DNA of 64,000 nt from Vicugna pacos. Its lineage: Eukaryota; Chordata; Mammalia; Artiodactyla; Camelidae. Location of the stretch: the NCBI RefSeq assembly GCF_048564905.1, contig NC_133020.1, positions 20,121,501 through 20,185,500 of the forward strand, given 5' to 3'. Positions 47,931 to 59,690 of this stretch are shown one piece after another. The notes beneath the pieces are model-generated. The model did not search any database. It was not told the origin of the DNA and worked only from the letters and a program-made list of their open reading frames with translations. How positions within the stretch are numbered: the first letter of the stretch is position 1; the number at the start of each line of letters is the position of its first letter. The translations under genes were made by a program, and so were the position numbers.

Positions 47931-48043
47931 CTGAGTTTGCCGACGTAACTCTCCCCCTCACGGGACAAATCTGTTGGGTCAGTGGAGATCAGGTAGTTGG
48001 ATGTTTTGCTCTTTTTCCGCTTTCTACCTGCAAGAAGAAATAT
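47931..48043 (-). CDS. TULP3: TULP3 exon 7 (phosphoinositide-binding loop)
   Basis: This 113-nt exon encodes [20 protein letters not shown], then [17 protein letters not shown] and most of an Arg codon. The basic GRKRKKSK cluster corresponds to the PI(4,5)P2-binding residues of tubby and TULP3, which anchor the protein at the membrane. The acceptor is TTCTTTTTTAG and the donor is CTCAG then GTACCG. Confidence 0.95.
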
Positions 48044-49189
48044 CTAAAAAAGAAAAACATTTCAGTAAAAAGTGAACCTGAGGATGGCCATGTCTGTCGC
48101 ACCTCTTCAGCTGGCAAGTATTCATCACGTGCCATCATGCACCAAGTAGCCAATCTCTGGGCCTTTCTGTGACGGGGAGATTTGACAGAGCTGGCAGGTG
48201 AGCAGCCGGAGGTCCTGGGATGGCATCAGAGGTGGCCTCAGCAGAGCTGCCCAGGGTGGCCGTGCGGCCCTGGCCAAGGCATAGCTGTTGTCCCTGCCGG
48301 TCAACAGCAGTGGCCTCTTGGGCACAGGGGCTGAGATGATGCCAGGGCCCAGGGGACAGGGATGAGAGGCACCAGCCCAGAGCTGCAGCAGCCGGTCACC
48401 TTGCAGGGATAGCATCGGATTTGCCGACCCTGCTCCCCCAGTTGCCTCACCGCACGAGGACTGTGGAGAACTTGGCCTGAACAGTGGCCTCATGGGTGGC
48501 GGTGGCTGCCTCCCTGGGGCATCTAACACCCAGACCTGCAATGTCCACTGTAACCTGGAGTGGCAGGCAGGGGGAAGAGATGCATCTCCTCCAGAGGCAA
48601 CCAGGTGACCCAGCTGGGTGAGGGGTGTCCACTCTGTCCTTGCCTTGTCTCCGTGAGCTCTGGGTTCTTGGCCTCCAGATGTGGCTGTGGGAGCCACCAT
48701 GGCCTGCCATCCCTGGGCCCCCGGGGGCCTCCACGCCTTGTCATGGGACCAGTATATCTGCCACTCAGGGTTTCTCAAAGCCCGGTCTCGGGTCCTTATC
48801 CCTTTTTCTAACCCTCATCATGCTTCTCAGAATTCACTACCAGGGTTTCCCTACTGCACAACTTCTCTAAATTCACCAGCTTGATTCTCCATATAAGAAT
48901 TTACAACGTTATCCGTAGAAGTGACTTTTTGAAGAAGCTTCATCCAGTTCCACAAGTAAGAGTCTGTCCACCTCTGGGAGAGGCGGGGCCCTGGGCACCA
49001 GGCTTTCCGCCCCACACTGCAGCTGCGTTCCTGGTGCTGCCTTCTGTATTTTGAGTGTTGTGGTTCTAAACTCTTATGACTTCAGTGCTATGAATACTGT
49101 CACATTCATGCATCCTTCCCAAACCCTTCTAGACTCGAAAATAACAGGGAAGCAGGAGGCGGCAGTAACTAAGTGGGGGGGGGGAGCAC

Positions 49190-49410
49190 TCTGGAATCCA
49201 ACAGACAGAGGAGTTTAAACCTGGCTCTGCCACTTCGTACGGATCCGGGGCAGGTATGTCCTTCCTGAGCCCCAGTTACCTCGCCCATCAAGCAGGGATA
49301 CGAACTCCTATCTGACTGGGTGTTGTAAGGATCCTAGGTGACAATATACATAAAGCATTTAACACACGCCTGGTACACTGTCAACACTCAACAAACAGTG
49401 GCTGTACCGA
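49190..49410 (+). mobile_element. MIR SINE, most of its length
   Basis: 'taaacctggctctgccactt', 'gagccccagttacctcgccc', 'gttgtaaggatcctaggtga' and 'cacgcctggtacactgtcaa' match the consensus in order. Confidence 0.82.
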
Positions 49411-49956
49411 CACCGGTATCTACTGTCACCATCTCATTTCTAGGCCCCTAAACCACCCACTTAGACCTGGTGTTAGGACAAAATACGTTGTCCATTAGCA
49501 AGTGTTAAGTTCCCTCCACTTCATGTATAAAGTAGATTCAAATTCCTAAGGTGAGAAGACATTTCACTTGCATATTTTCTCTATTTCCAATTCCTCTCGT
49601 TCCCTAAAACTCGCTCTTTCTTCCACAACATCATGTTCCACGGTGATAAAAATAAAAGCCGAAGAGCACACTGGAGCACTCCCGAGCCCAAAAAAGGGAT
49701 GGACGCAAAAGCAGTTACATCCAAATATTCTCTTCCGTCTTCTCACGTTCTGGATAAACCTTTCTCTTTGGGGCGGGGACAGAGTTTGACTATTAGACCG
49801 TGAGCTCCTCGGAGACGCTGAGGGATGAACAAGCACAGGCCAGTGCCTGCCGTCCTGGTCTAAGGCTGCTGCTGCTCCCGTCGCAAGACCATCCACAAGC
49901 CATCCCACAGCACCCTCCCTCCATCCCAAGATCGTCTTAAGAACCACCTCCCATAC

Positions 49957-50154
49957 CTTTCGATTTTCGTCCTTTTCCAAGTGCATATAATAGGTGGGGA
50001 AGAGACCGCGATCCACTCCTTTCTTGTCCCTGGTTATCCGACACTTCACTGTGATGCCTCGAGGGGCAGGACTGTAGGCAAAGTCCTCTAAACTCTCTAT
50101 TTCTCCCAGCTGGCTATCAGTTTGCTGGGCTGCAGCTCCGGAAGCCCCTGTGTC
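49957..50154 (-). CDS. TULP3: TULP3 exon 6 (linker and start of tubby domain)
   Basis: This 198-nt exon (66 codons) encodes the end of the variable linker ([20 protein letters not shown]), then [20 protein letters not shown] and [20 protein letters not shown] of the first tubby-domain strands. The acceptor is CTCTTTCAG; the donor is AAAG then GTATGG. Both boundaries fall between codons, so the exon could be skipped without a frameshift. Confidence 0.96.
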
Positions 50155-50513
50155 CTGAAAGAGCAGTCACAGGTGAGCGGCAGGAAGCTGCGTCAGAACG
50201 CCTCGTGCCCCCCTGGAGGAACGCTTACAGGACAGAACACCTTACTGAGTCACCGTCTGACAGAACATGGAAAACCTAAGCCGTTAAACAAGGACATGAA
50301 CAGGGGAGCAAGGAGGGAGCGAAGCACAAACGGGGTACAGCTTCCCAGCAGCTGGCTCGGGACGCAAGAAATCAGGGAGTCACGGCCTTTAAGTGTAAAC
50401 CCCAGCTTGCGTCTCGGAAGCAGCCCTCACTCAGTAATGGCACCTGAATACCGAAGGCATGTTTAGGAAACAGTTAAATCAGCTCCACGGGAAGACGGCT
50501 CACAAGTGCGTAC

Positions 50514-50647
50514 CGCGGCTGGCTTCTGGCTGGACGCAGAACTGGGTCTCTCTGTCTCTGAATTTGGCGAATGAGACCTCAGTTTCTTCCCTTCCTCCTC
50601 CTCCCCATCAGTCTCCTCTTCATCAAAGTTCAAGCTACCTGAGATGC
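50514..50647 (-). CDS. TULP3: TULP3 exon 5 (acidic linker)
   Basis: This 134-nt exon encodes the linker ISGSLNFDEEETDGEEEEGK and then KLRSHSPNSETERPSSASSQ, ending KPAA. It is acidic and then Ser-rich, with no folded domain expected. The acceptor is TTTTCTGCCAG and the donor is GCCGCG then GTACGC. Confidence 0.93.
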
Positions 50648-50859
50648 CTGGCAGAAAAGGAGAAACTGTCAAAAGGGCTAGAAATCTTTGAACCAAATGT
50701 AACTTTACTTTTCTTCCTTAAAACATTCCAAGCTATTCGGACTTAAAACGTGGCTATTTTATCCACGTTCTGACAATTCTTTCTTCATATTCTCACCTAG
50801 ATCCATCCCGCTTTCCTTCCCTGATGTTGCCACCCTAATTTAGATCTTTGAAACATTAT

Positions 50860-51825
50860 GTTTATGAGAGAAAATATTTGCAAATCATGTATCTGATAAA
50901 GGATTAATATCCAGAAAATACAAAGAACTCCTACAACTCAACAAGAAAACAAACTCGAATTCAAAAACTGGTAAAGGACTTGAATAGACATTTTTCCAAA
51001 GAAGATAACATAAATGGCCAACAGACACATGAAAAGATGCTCAGTACCATGGATCACTGGGGAAATGCAAATTAGAATCACAGTGACATGCCACTTCACA
51101 AGCATCTGGATGACTATTTAAAAAAACCTAGAAAGTAAGTGTGGTGAGGATGCGGAGACACTGGAAGGAACCCTTGTGCACTGCTGCTGGCAGTGTACAA
51201 TTGTGCAGTCACTGTGTAAATACAGTGGTCCCTGAAAAAAATAAACAAACATAAAATTACCATATGATCCAGCCATTCCACTTCTGGGTATACACCCAAA
51301 AGGACTGAAAGCAGAGATTCAAACAAATACTTATACAACCAGTGTTCATAGCAGCATTATTCACAATTTTCAAAAGGTGGAAACCACCCAAATATCCATC
51401 TGCTGCTGAAGAGATAAACTGTGGTGTAAACATACGGTGGGACGTTACTCAGCCTTAGAAAGGAATGAAACCCTGACACATGCTACAACATGAATGACTC
51501 CTGTGGATGTCACACTAAGCGAAATAAGCCAGGCACAGAAGGACAAACACCGCATGATTCCACTTCCCCGAGGTGCCCAGAACAGGCAAATTCATGGAGA
51601 CCGGGAGCGGCATGGAGGCTGCCGGAGGCTGCCAGGGGCAGGGGGAGGAGAGATGGGGAGTCAGTATTTAACGGAGACAGAGTTTCAGTTTGGGAGGATG
51701 AAAAAGTTTCGGAGACGGGACAGTGATGATGGCTGCACAGCAGTGTGAATGTACTTAACGCCACTGAGCTGTACACTTAAAGACGGTTAAGATGGTAAAT
51801 ATTATGCATGTTTTACCGCTGTTCT
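50860..51825 (+). mobile_element. L1 3' fragment, about 1 kb
   Basis: The end of ORF2 and the 3' UTR are recognisable: 'ggattaatatccagaaaata', 'tggccaacagacacatgaaa', 'atgatccagccattccactt', 'tggaaaccacccaaatatcc', 'gctgtacacttaaagacgg'. It lies in a TULP3 intron, antisense to the gene. Confidence 0.92.
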
Positions 51826-52399
51826 ATCAGTTACGTTTCTGTCTTCCCACGTTGTTTATCGTTAGTCTAGTTACCTAGTTGGTGTTGGAAATGTCTGAAA
51901 CACTACTACCTTGGATTTATGAAGAATCTCTTACAGAAAATTTCAAACTATCTGATTAAAAACTATTTTTTTCATTTTATCCTCACATTTATATGAGTTT
52001 GAGGAGGAGGTACCAGTAAATCTTATTTTTTGTTTTGTCTCCTGTTTCTGGAACCACCGGGAGAGGAACAAAGACGCAGAATAAAGTGCGATGTGTTATA
52101 AGCCAGCACAGCACTCAGGGTAACACAGGAGTGCGGGGCTCTGGGAGAACTGACTCTCCAGCAGAAAGGCAGAGCCACGACTGAAACTCAGCTCCCCTTT
52201 CTCCTCGGTCTACAGGGTGGAGTTACCCTCACACAGCACCTGCAACAGCCCAAGCCGTAAACTGACAAGGAGACTTAACAGTAAGCAGGGCCCATATCCA
52301 GCCATCTCAGAGGAGGAACTACTGTGACCTACTTTTACACAGTTCTCAAATAAACGGCATTCGTTTTTCTCAAGGATACCCAAGGACAAGACAAACGCC

Positions 52400-52955
52400 A
52401 GTTAAAAATTAGTCTCAAGGGCAAACATACGCCCACGCAACAACTTACACACAAATATTCACAGCAGCAGCATCCCCATGGCCAGAAGGGGAGGCAACCC
52501 AAATGCCCATCGGCTGATGGCGAGAGAAACAAAACGCGGCTCGCCCACATGGCGGAACGCCGTTCAGCAGCAGAAAGGCAGGCAATGCTCACACAGGCCA
52601 CAACGTGGGTGCCCCCTGGCAGCACTCCGCTCAGTGGCAGCCAGTCATCAAGGACCACACAGTGTGAGATCCTGCTCTTATGAAACCCCAGGACAGGGAA
52701 GTCCGCAGAGACAGAAAGAAGACAGCTGGCCGCCGCCGAGGGACAGGGTGGGAGGGAAACGGGAAGTCACTGCTGGCAGGAGCGAAGTTCCGTTCTGGGC
52801 TCAGGGAAGCGTTCTGAAGCTGACTGTGACGATGGCTGCAGACCCCAGCGGATACACTAGAAAGCCAAGCATCTGCTCACTTTACATGGGTAACTGTAGA
52901 CATGTGAATCACAGCTCAGTAGTTGTCACTAAAAACTTCTCTGATCTGTGAAGGA
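52400..52955 (+). mobile_element. L1 3' end fragment
   Basis: 'aaatattcacagcagcagca', 'ggcaacccaaatgcccatcg' and 'gaatcacagctcagtagttg': an old ORF2-end/3' UTR copy, antisense to TULP3. Confidence 0.82.
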
Positions 52956-53250
52956 CATTTCTTTCTTTTTTGTTTCCTAAAAGGTTAACTTTTTGTGGCA
53001 AAAGGGCATAGAAGTCTTGGGGTCTCACTTGCTATGTACCTTCACTTAGTGTCTGTTTTCAAATGCCACTTCCACGCCAAGAACTCAGTCTATGTGAATA
53101 CACGTCTTAAGATGGAGATCAAGAGTTTCTCCCGACCCTTTAAGACAAGCAAGCTGGATCCCCACTGAAGGAACATAACCTTCCAAACTGACACATCTTA
53201 AGCATTAATCAAGTAAGCACTTAATGGGTTTTATGGTTAAGATGCAACTT

Positions 53251-53395
53251 TTTAAAATTCCTTTTTTTGGGGGGGGGATTAGGTATTCATTCATTCATTC
53301 ACTCATTCCTTTGTTGAGACACTGGGGATTGAACCCAGGACCCCAAGGAAGGCCAGGCACACACTCCACCAGTGAGCTACGTCCTCTCCCCTCAT
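53251..53395 (-). mobile_element. Camelid SINE with perfect target duplication
   Basis: Reverse-oriented Vic-1/CAM SINE: 'actggggattgaacccagga' and 'gagctacgtcctctcccc' are the tRNA-like head, preceded by a tail with (ATTC)n and poly-T. Identical 10-bp duplications GATGCAACTT flank it (53241-53250 and 53396-53405). It lies in a TULP3 intron in the sense orientation of the gene. Confidence 0.9.
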
Positions 53396-53659
53396 GATGC
53401 AACTTGTTGAGACTCAAAAAGGCACTAATCTCTCTGGTCCTGAAAGGCCAATTCTGAGAAAGAACACAGCAGTCACTCGACAGGGCAGACGGGAGACAGC
53501 CTGCATGTCCAGTGAGGGATAAAGAACTAGACTGAGAATCAGAGGGTTTACGTCTGCCGCTCCAGCTCGAGGGCCTGGGTAAGAACTGGGGGTTCTCTCT
53601 GCCCTGCTCCTCCGCTTCGTTACAATGATCGTGGTGGGAAAGTGAGAGAATCACCACCA

Positions 53660-53800
53660 TCACACTCATATTAGAGACAGGGAAACTGAGGCAGAGAAAC
53701 GGGCTGATTTCCCTCTCTCCCGGCCAGATGTGCCGAGCTGCGATGCGAACCCGTGCCGCCGGCTCCAGAGCCGTGCTCTAACCGGGTCACATGCTGCCCC
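53660..53800 (-). mobile_element. MIR SINE fragment
   Basis: 'agggaaactgaggcagagaa' and 'gccggctccagagccgtgct' followed by 'ctaaccgggtcac' match reversed MIR. Confidence 0.7.
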
Positions 53801-53894
53801 CGCCGCACCTGCACTCTGGCCACCTGCCCGCTGGCACAAGCGTACCGTGCCTTCTATACCTGATGCCCCTGCAGTCGTAATTTCTTCTGCCCAG

Positions 53895-54045
53895 GTCTGC
53901 CACCTAACTAACCAGCAGTGTGATCTAGGACAAATTACCTAGCATCTCTGAGAACCAATTTGCTTACATGTAAAATGGAGCGGCCAGTGTGTATAAACCC
54001 GACAGCACTGGCACAAATGCTGTGACAAGTGCGTCAGAGGCCTGG
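53895..54045 (+). mobile_element. MIR SINE fragment
   Basis: 'accagcagtgtgatctagga', 'caaattacctagcatctctg' and 'gcttacatgtaaaatggagc' match the MIR core in order. Confidence 0.75.
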
Positions 54046-55126
54046 CACACGACGCACACTCCCAGGGTCCCTGTCCTGCTGCTCCTGAGCCGACAGCACG
54101 CACAGCAGGGCACACGCCGTCGGGGCTCAGCCTCACCACCCTCCCTCTGTGTCCTTCCCGCCCCTTCTCACGGGCCCACAGGGGATTCTCCCCCTCCCGC
54201 TTCCTCCTCTGGCACACACCACACTGACCAGGGCTCAGGCCACCAGCCAGACCGTCTCCTCAACAGCTCTCCTGCTTCCACACCTGTCCGCCCCAGTTCA
54301 TCCTTCCCAGCACAGAGGAGTCTCTATAGCCCAAATCTGCTGCCATCTTTCCAGCTACAAGCCCTCACGAGTTCCTGTCACTCTTCAGATGAAGTCCAAA
54401 TCCCTAACACGCCGGTACCGTCCGTCCTGTGTAACCGGGGCCCCCGCACTCTCCCACCCCCTCGCCGTGCTCCCCGGGCCCCTCTGCCTGCGCCCGGCTC
54501 TGGCTCACACCCGGCCTTCTCCAGGTCAGCGCTGGGAAGGCGCCCGCTCCACACTCCCTGGCCGTTTACGCCCACGAAGCCTCGGTTAGAGGGCAAGCAC
54601 CTTGCTCACCGCTGTGTTCTAGGCGCCCAGAACAAGGCCTGGCACGCAGCCTGTGTTCAGCACGTTTTCCGGGTGAGTGAACGTGCGAACCAGTCTGAAT
54701 GCGCGTCCACTCCTCGGTCTGTGGCAGAACCCCGATTCCCACCCCCGGGGCCCGGCGGCGCCTACCACGAAGCAGGTACCCCCAGACGTGCAATTACTGG
54801 CCTTCAGGCTTCTCACCTGAAAGGGGGACACAAGTCCTTCCCACTGTAAAATGGGCTTCCTGAGAAGGGGGGACGACGGACCTGCGAAGCGTACAGGCAC
54901 ATTTACGGGACTGAGCTGGCTGCTGGCCTCTCCCCTGACACCAGAGGAGACAGACTGAAACGGAGGCAGGCAGGGCGCCAAGCGGCACCTGTGTCAAAGG
55001 GACAGGGTGCGGACGACAAAAATGACGTGTCAAAAAGAAGGACGTGGCCACCACAGTAGCCAGCGCTGCTGATACTTTACATTTTATTTAATTAACTTAC
55101 TGTTCAAAACCGTCACCGAGCCTCAC

Positions 55127-55303
55127 CGTGTTTCTGGAGAATCTCCTGAAGGTCAGGCTTGGAAGCAGGGCCCCAGGCGCGCTCCTCACCCACGCTCCCC
55201 TCAGGGTCCTCCTCCGCGGCAGAGGATCCCACTGACAGAACATGAGGCTTGCTGTCCAAGTCCTGAGCATCTGGCCTCAGGAAGGCAGCGGGACCGTCAA
55301 TGC
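55127..55303 (-). CDS. TULP3: TULP3 exon 4 (linker)
   Basis: This 177-nt exon encodes IDGPAAFLRPDAQDLDSKPH, then VLSVGSSAAEEDPEGSVGEE and RAWGPASKPDLQEILQKH. The IDGPAA start and LQEILQKH end match TULP3; the middle varies between mammals. The acceptor is TGGCCCATAG and the donor is CACG then GTGAGG. Length is a multiple of three with equal phases. Confidence 0.95.
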
Positions 55304-56011
55304 CTATGGGCCAGAAGAGAAGGAAAAAGAGGAACATGTCGCCCACCGCTTGGCTGGCGGTTCTGGTGTGTGTGATCGGAACCACGAGCCGCCACACCGC
55401 TTCATTCTCCTCCTCCCTCAACGTGCAGGAAGGAGGACACCTGTGAACAGAGTCACGCATCTGATTATCTGGTTCGTCAACACGCCCCGACGGCCACTAA
55501 GGTAAAATGTCCCCAGTACTGCACTCTGGACCTTAACAGCGAGACGGTGACAGCAGAGGAGATCCCCGAAGTCCAGATCCGGTCTGAGCCAGCAGCCGAG
55601 GGCGGGAGTTAGAGGTGCTTTACCCTCTTCTCCCTCCCCCGTCCCCATCTCAGATGACCCTCGGATCCAGCTACTGGGAGATGGGTGACCTCCACCTGCT
55701 CCTGGCTCCATGGGTAACTGCCATGAGGCGACAATCAAGCCTGGAAGCTCCTCAAATGGGCCATTCTGGACCAACCAATCTTGCATCAAAAAACAACGGT
55801 TCTAGGATGGATGTGAACTTAAAGGTATCCTCTACGGATCAGGCCGCTACTTTTACTCTAACCAAAGACCCTGACAGGATGTGATTATAAAGATTCGTGA
55901 AGGTACCAGTAACGACGCTAATGCTCCCCTTCGGTCCCCGTGAGAGTCTTCCTGCACCCCGGGTCTGTGCGAGCGGTGCTGCGGCGGGAAGAGGCGCGCC
56001 TGAATACACAC

Positions 56012-56171
56012 CGTGCAGGACGACGCCGTTGTGCGGGGCCTGCGGCTCCACCAGGGGAGTGTGCTCCTCACTGCCCCTCGGCTTTGACCGGCGCAGCCGG
56101 GCTTCCGGGTTCGGCTGGACCATGAGCGGCTCCAGGCGCTTCTTCCTCTGCTTCTTCTCCAGCAACGCCCT
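56012..56171 (-). CDS. TULP3: TULP3 exon 3 (basic region)
   Basis: This 160-nt exon encodes [20 protein letters not shown], then [20 protein letters not shown] and [13 protein letters not shown]. The KKQRKKR and RLRR clusters are the nuclear-localisation region of tubby proteins and form part of the IFT-A-binding N-terminus of TULP3. The acceptor is GTTCCCTAG; the donor is CACG then GTGTGT. Confidence 0.95.
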
Positions 56172-56234
56172 CTAGGGAACAGTGTGTTACAGCCCGGAGG
56201 GCGAGCATGAGAGCCAGCTCTTCAAACACAGTTT

Positions 56235-56350
56235 CTCACGGATCCTTACAAAACCTCTTGTAAATTAGACTTTCCCACTTAAGATATAGGGAAATCGAGG
56301 CACAGAGAGGGTAAGGATTCATTCACTTCACTTAATACATATTTACTAAA
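56235..56350 (-). mobile_element. MIR SINE fragment
   Basis: 'ctttcccacttaagatatag' and 'ggcacagagagggtaaggat' match reversed MIR. Confidence 0.55.
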
Positions 56351-56454
56351 CACCTATAAAGATCTATTTACAATGATACAAATGCATTTTTAGCCAAGCC
56401 GATACCATGATCCAAGTCTACTAAAAATACATAGTAATTAACATATTTTTACGA

Positions 56455-56640
56455 AAGCACAATCACAAGTTTACAATATACAAACACACACGAGCAGGAG
56501 AAAAGGTGAAGAGACACAGTAACGGTGAGTTCCCCGGGTGGTAGAACAGGGGTTATTATTTTTCCTTTTTCTAGTTTTCTGTAGTTTCTAAATTTTCTTA
56601 CTTCTGTAATTGGAAGGAAAAAAAAAACATTTTTTCCTCT
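56455..56640 (+). mobile_element. Possible L1-type 3' remnant
   Basis: 'ggtgagttccccgggtggta' followed by 'ctagttttctgtagtttcta' and T-rich text resembles the element type at 37.8 kb. Weak. Confidence 0.4.
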
Positions 56641-57984
56641 AAACCCTAAAATATTTTCATGTTTTAATCAGCTGAAGAGCAGTAAGTTTTAATTTCTTGC
56701 TCAGTTTTACATAATCAGTAATCAAACAAATTAGGGCCAAGGGTAGAACAGGAAAGAAAGGCAGCGGGAACATTCCAATTATAAAGTAATCAACTCTACG
56801 GACACAAGTAAGATAAACAAGGTTGCAAGAAGAGTCAGGAAAAAGCATGAAAGACGAAGAGGAGAAAATCCACAAGAGGGAAAGGAAGGCACCAGCATGT
56901 GCGCACTACCTGTGAGCCTCGGCAAGGAAGACGTTGCAATCCACAGAGACCACTGTGGGTCTGGGACGTCTCAGCACAGAGGCGCGCCAAGCCCCAAGCT
57001 AAAAGTGAGCCATGACTTAAAAGCAAAGATACCACAACCTATGTATCTTAGGCAAGAAGCCACATACTGACTTTCTTCATTGACACTGCTTTTAAAAAGT
57101 GCCACTAAGAAGAGGAGCTGATCCAAGGGGTGAGACTGTTCAAGGAAAGGCAGTGTTTCTCCCCAGAACCGGGCTGATGAAAGCTTGCAGATAAATTCAG
57201 AAGACAAAAAATATTACTATTCTTTTTCACCCAACCTCGTATGTAAGGAAGAAGACTGGGGAGCTAAAATAATGTGCCGAATGGGTTATACTGTCAAGAA
57301 TGAAGAGAAAGCTTAGAGCGAGTGGAAAGGAATAACTGGAGGTTCTGAGACTGTTCTGGGACCCAGGAATTACCGCGCACAGCGGGCCTCAGCGCACCAG
57401 GAACACAGAACACGCAGGCGGCCGTAATGAGTCCTCCCACAGAAACTGCTGCTGAGGGCCCAGCAACAAAGAAGTCCTGTGTGACGGACACGAAGTGACC
57501 TGCCTGCAGACACAGGAAGAACACAGACACGAGCACAGGCCCAGCTTACCCCACGGCCGCAGCTATCCAGCCTCAAATGGCCTCGGAACCGTGAAACAAC
57601 CGACGGAACCAAACACAAGCTGCAGAATCCACTTTATTAACACATGTAAAGAAAAAAGAGTTCTACAGAAAAGGAGTATTCTGCTTGTGGTCCAGAAAAG
57701 GGCAGCCACAGTGCAAAAATGAGGCCGCCTGTCCTAGAAAGAGAGACAGTGACTCTGGAGAGCAGAGCACCTGCTTCCCGGGGAGCTCGCTCGCTCTGAG
57801 GATAGGAATCCATGGCCTGGACGAACTGCCCCTCGGGCCTCCCTCACTCTGTTTCCTCTGACTTCTGGCTTACCGCTCAGCCTGCTCATCTTCAGTTTAA
57901 CTTCTCGAGCATCGTGTTCTCAGGAACGAGAATCGTGACCAGCCAGGAACACACACTGGAAGAGAGTTCTCACTGTAAGGGATC

Positions 57985-58615
57985 TGGGTGGACATTTCTC
58001 CAAAGAGAACGTTCAGATGGCCACTGTAATACTCGGCATCGTCAGCCACCAGGGAAATGCAAGTCAAGGCTACAATGAGCACCACTCACACCCATTGAGA
58101 CGGCTCTAACCAGAGACGGCAACAGTGAGTGCTAGCAGGAACATGGAGAAACCGGGAGCCTCACACATCGCTGGTGGGTATGTAAAATGGTTCAGTGACT
58201 TTGGAAAACAGTCTGGCAGCTCCTTAAATGTTAAACATAGAGCTACTGTATGACCCAGCAACTCCACTCCTTTTCCCAAGGTGTATTAGGTAAACCTTGT
58301 CGTAATTATACTTGGGTATATTACCCAAGCAAAATGAAAACATTTCTGCACAAAAACTTGCACACAAATGTTCAGAGAAGCATCATTTGTAATGTGGAAA
58401 CAACCCAAACGTCCATCAACTGATGAGTGGAGAAACAAAATGTGGCCTCTCCACAAAATGGAAAAGTACTCAACAGTCAAAAGGAATGAATTCTGATACA
58501 TGCTACAACATGGGTGAGCCTTTTGCTAAGCCGAACAAGCCAGGCACAGAAGACTACATACTGCATGATTCCATTTACCCAAGATCTAAAAATCACCTGT
58601 ACGCTTTAAAAGAGG
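57985..58615 (+). mobile_element. L1 3' fragment
   Basis: 'tggacatttctccaaagaga', 'gccaccagggaaatgcaagt', 'ctactgtatgacccagcaac' and 'ccaggcacagaagactacat' follow L1 ORF2-end/3' UTR order. It is antisense to TULP3. Confidence 0.9.
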
Positions 58616-59529
58616 CGCTATCGGTAGTTACATGTGAACTACATAGCTCACAAAAGCTGTTCAAAAATCTATTCAGGACAAAGACAGCCATGTGTAAGTT
58701 ATCTGAAAATCTAGGATTTTTAAACATTACACTCTAAGGTTATACTATCAGAAAAACAGAACAGCCATGAGAGAAACAAATGTAATCAAATCAAGAATGC
58801 TGTAGTGGACGACGAAAGAATGCTTTAAAAGAAGGGGAACGGTCTCTGTGGGAATAAGGTGAGCAGAACTACAGAGCAAGATCCACCTTGTGTCTCTGGT
58901 ACGAACGGTCCAAGGCAGGGAGCGTCCCGGTCGGAAGTCCCGCATTTCACTCCTCGGGCAGGTGTGCCCTCCCTCCAGCAGAGATGAATTAATTCTACCA
59001 ACGCACAATGAGAACTACCACGAAGATCATTTTACAAACTCTATTTGCTCTGATTTCAAACTTACCAGGCAAACTCCCCACAGACTCTTCTAATGAAAAT
59101 GTGATGACCTGCTGATTGTGGTACACAGTTCACTAGCAATTAATAAATTAATCCCCTGATTGAGATTCACCACTTACGATACTGGTTAGTATGAACCAAT
59201 CCTCATGAGACTGATTAACTCTGGTTGCTCTCAACAAACTGCTGCTCATTCTACAAAGCTCAGGACCATGGGGACACTCCCACAGCAGAATTCCTAGGAG
59301 CTTAACGTACTGTCTGCGTCAGGTAGGGGTGGGGAGGCAGGTTCCCCAGCCTCCCCTCTGCCCCCGCTGACGCTCACTGTCACTGACGACAGTGCACTGT
59401 GTCCCTCGGGTCGGCCGACGTGCCTCCCCACAAGTCGCTGCCAGCCTACGAGGCCCAGGGTGAGCAACAACAGAGCCTTCCTCGGTGCACTCCATTCCAG
59501 CGACAACTTCCATTCTCTAAGACCCTTTC

Positions 59530-59690
59530 CAACAGTCTACTGTTTCATCCAGTCTGACCCCACTTTACAGATGAACTAGGGCCCACAGAGTCTGAGGATC
59601 TTACTTAAAATCACACAGCTAATTAAAGGCACAGGGAACCAAGGCTTCTGATCTGGGCCCAGTGTTCTGTTCGTCCCGTGGCGCTGCCTT
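59530..59690 (-). mobile_element. MIR SINE fragment
   Basis: 'cactttacagatgaactagg' and 'cttaaaatcacacagctaat' match reversed MIR. Confidence 0.72.

Noticed and set aside
48028-48043. Second acceptor-like sequence (TTTCTTCTTGCAG) inside TULP3 exon 7
   Set aside because: Using it would remove 16 nt and break the frame, and it would delete the conserved IFLLA strand. The upstream TTTTTTAG joins exon 6 in frame.
53283-53309. Free-standing (ATTC)n microsatellite
   Set aside because: It lies inside the tail of the reverse-oriented SINE bounded by target duplications, so it is part of that element.
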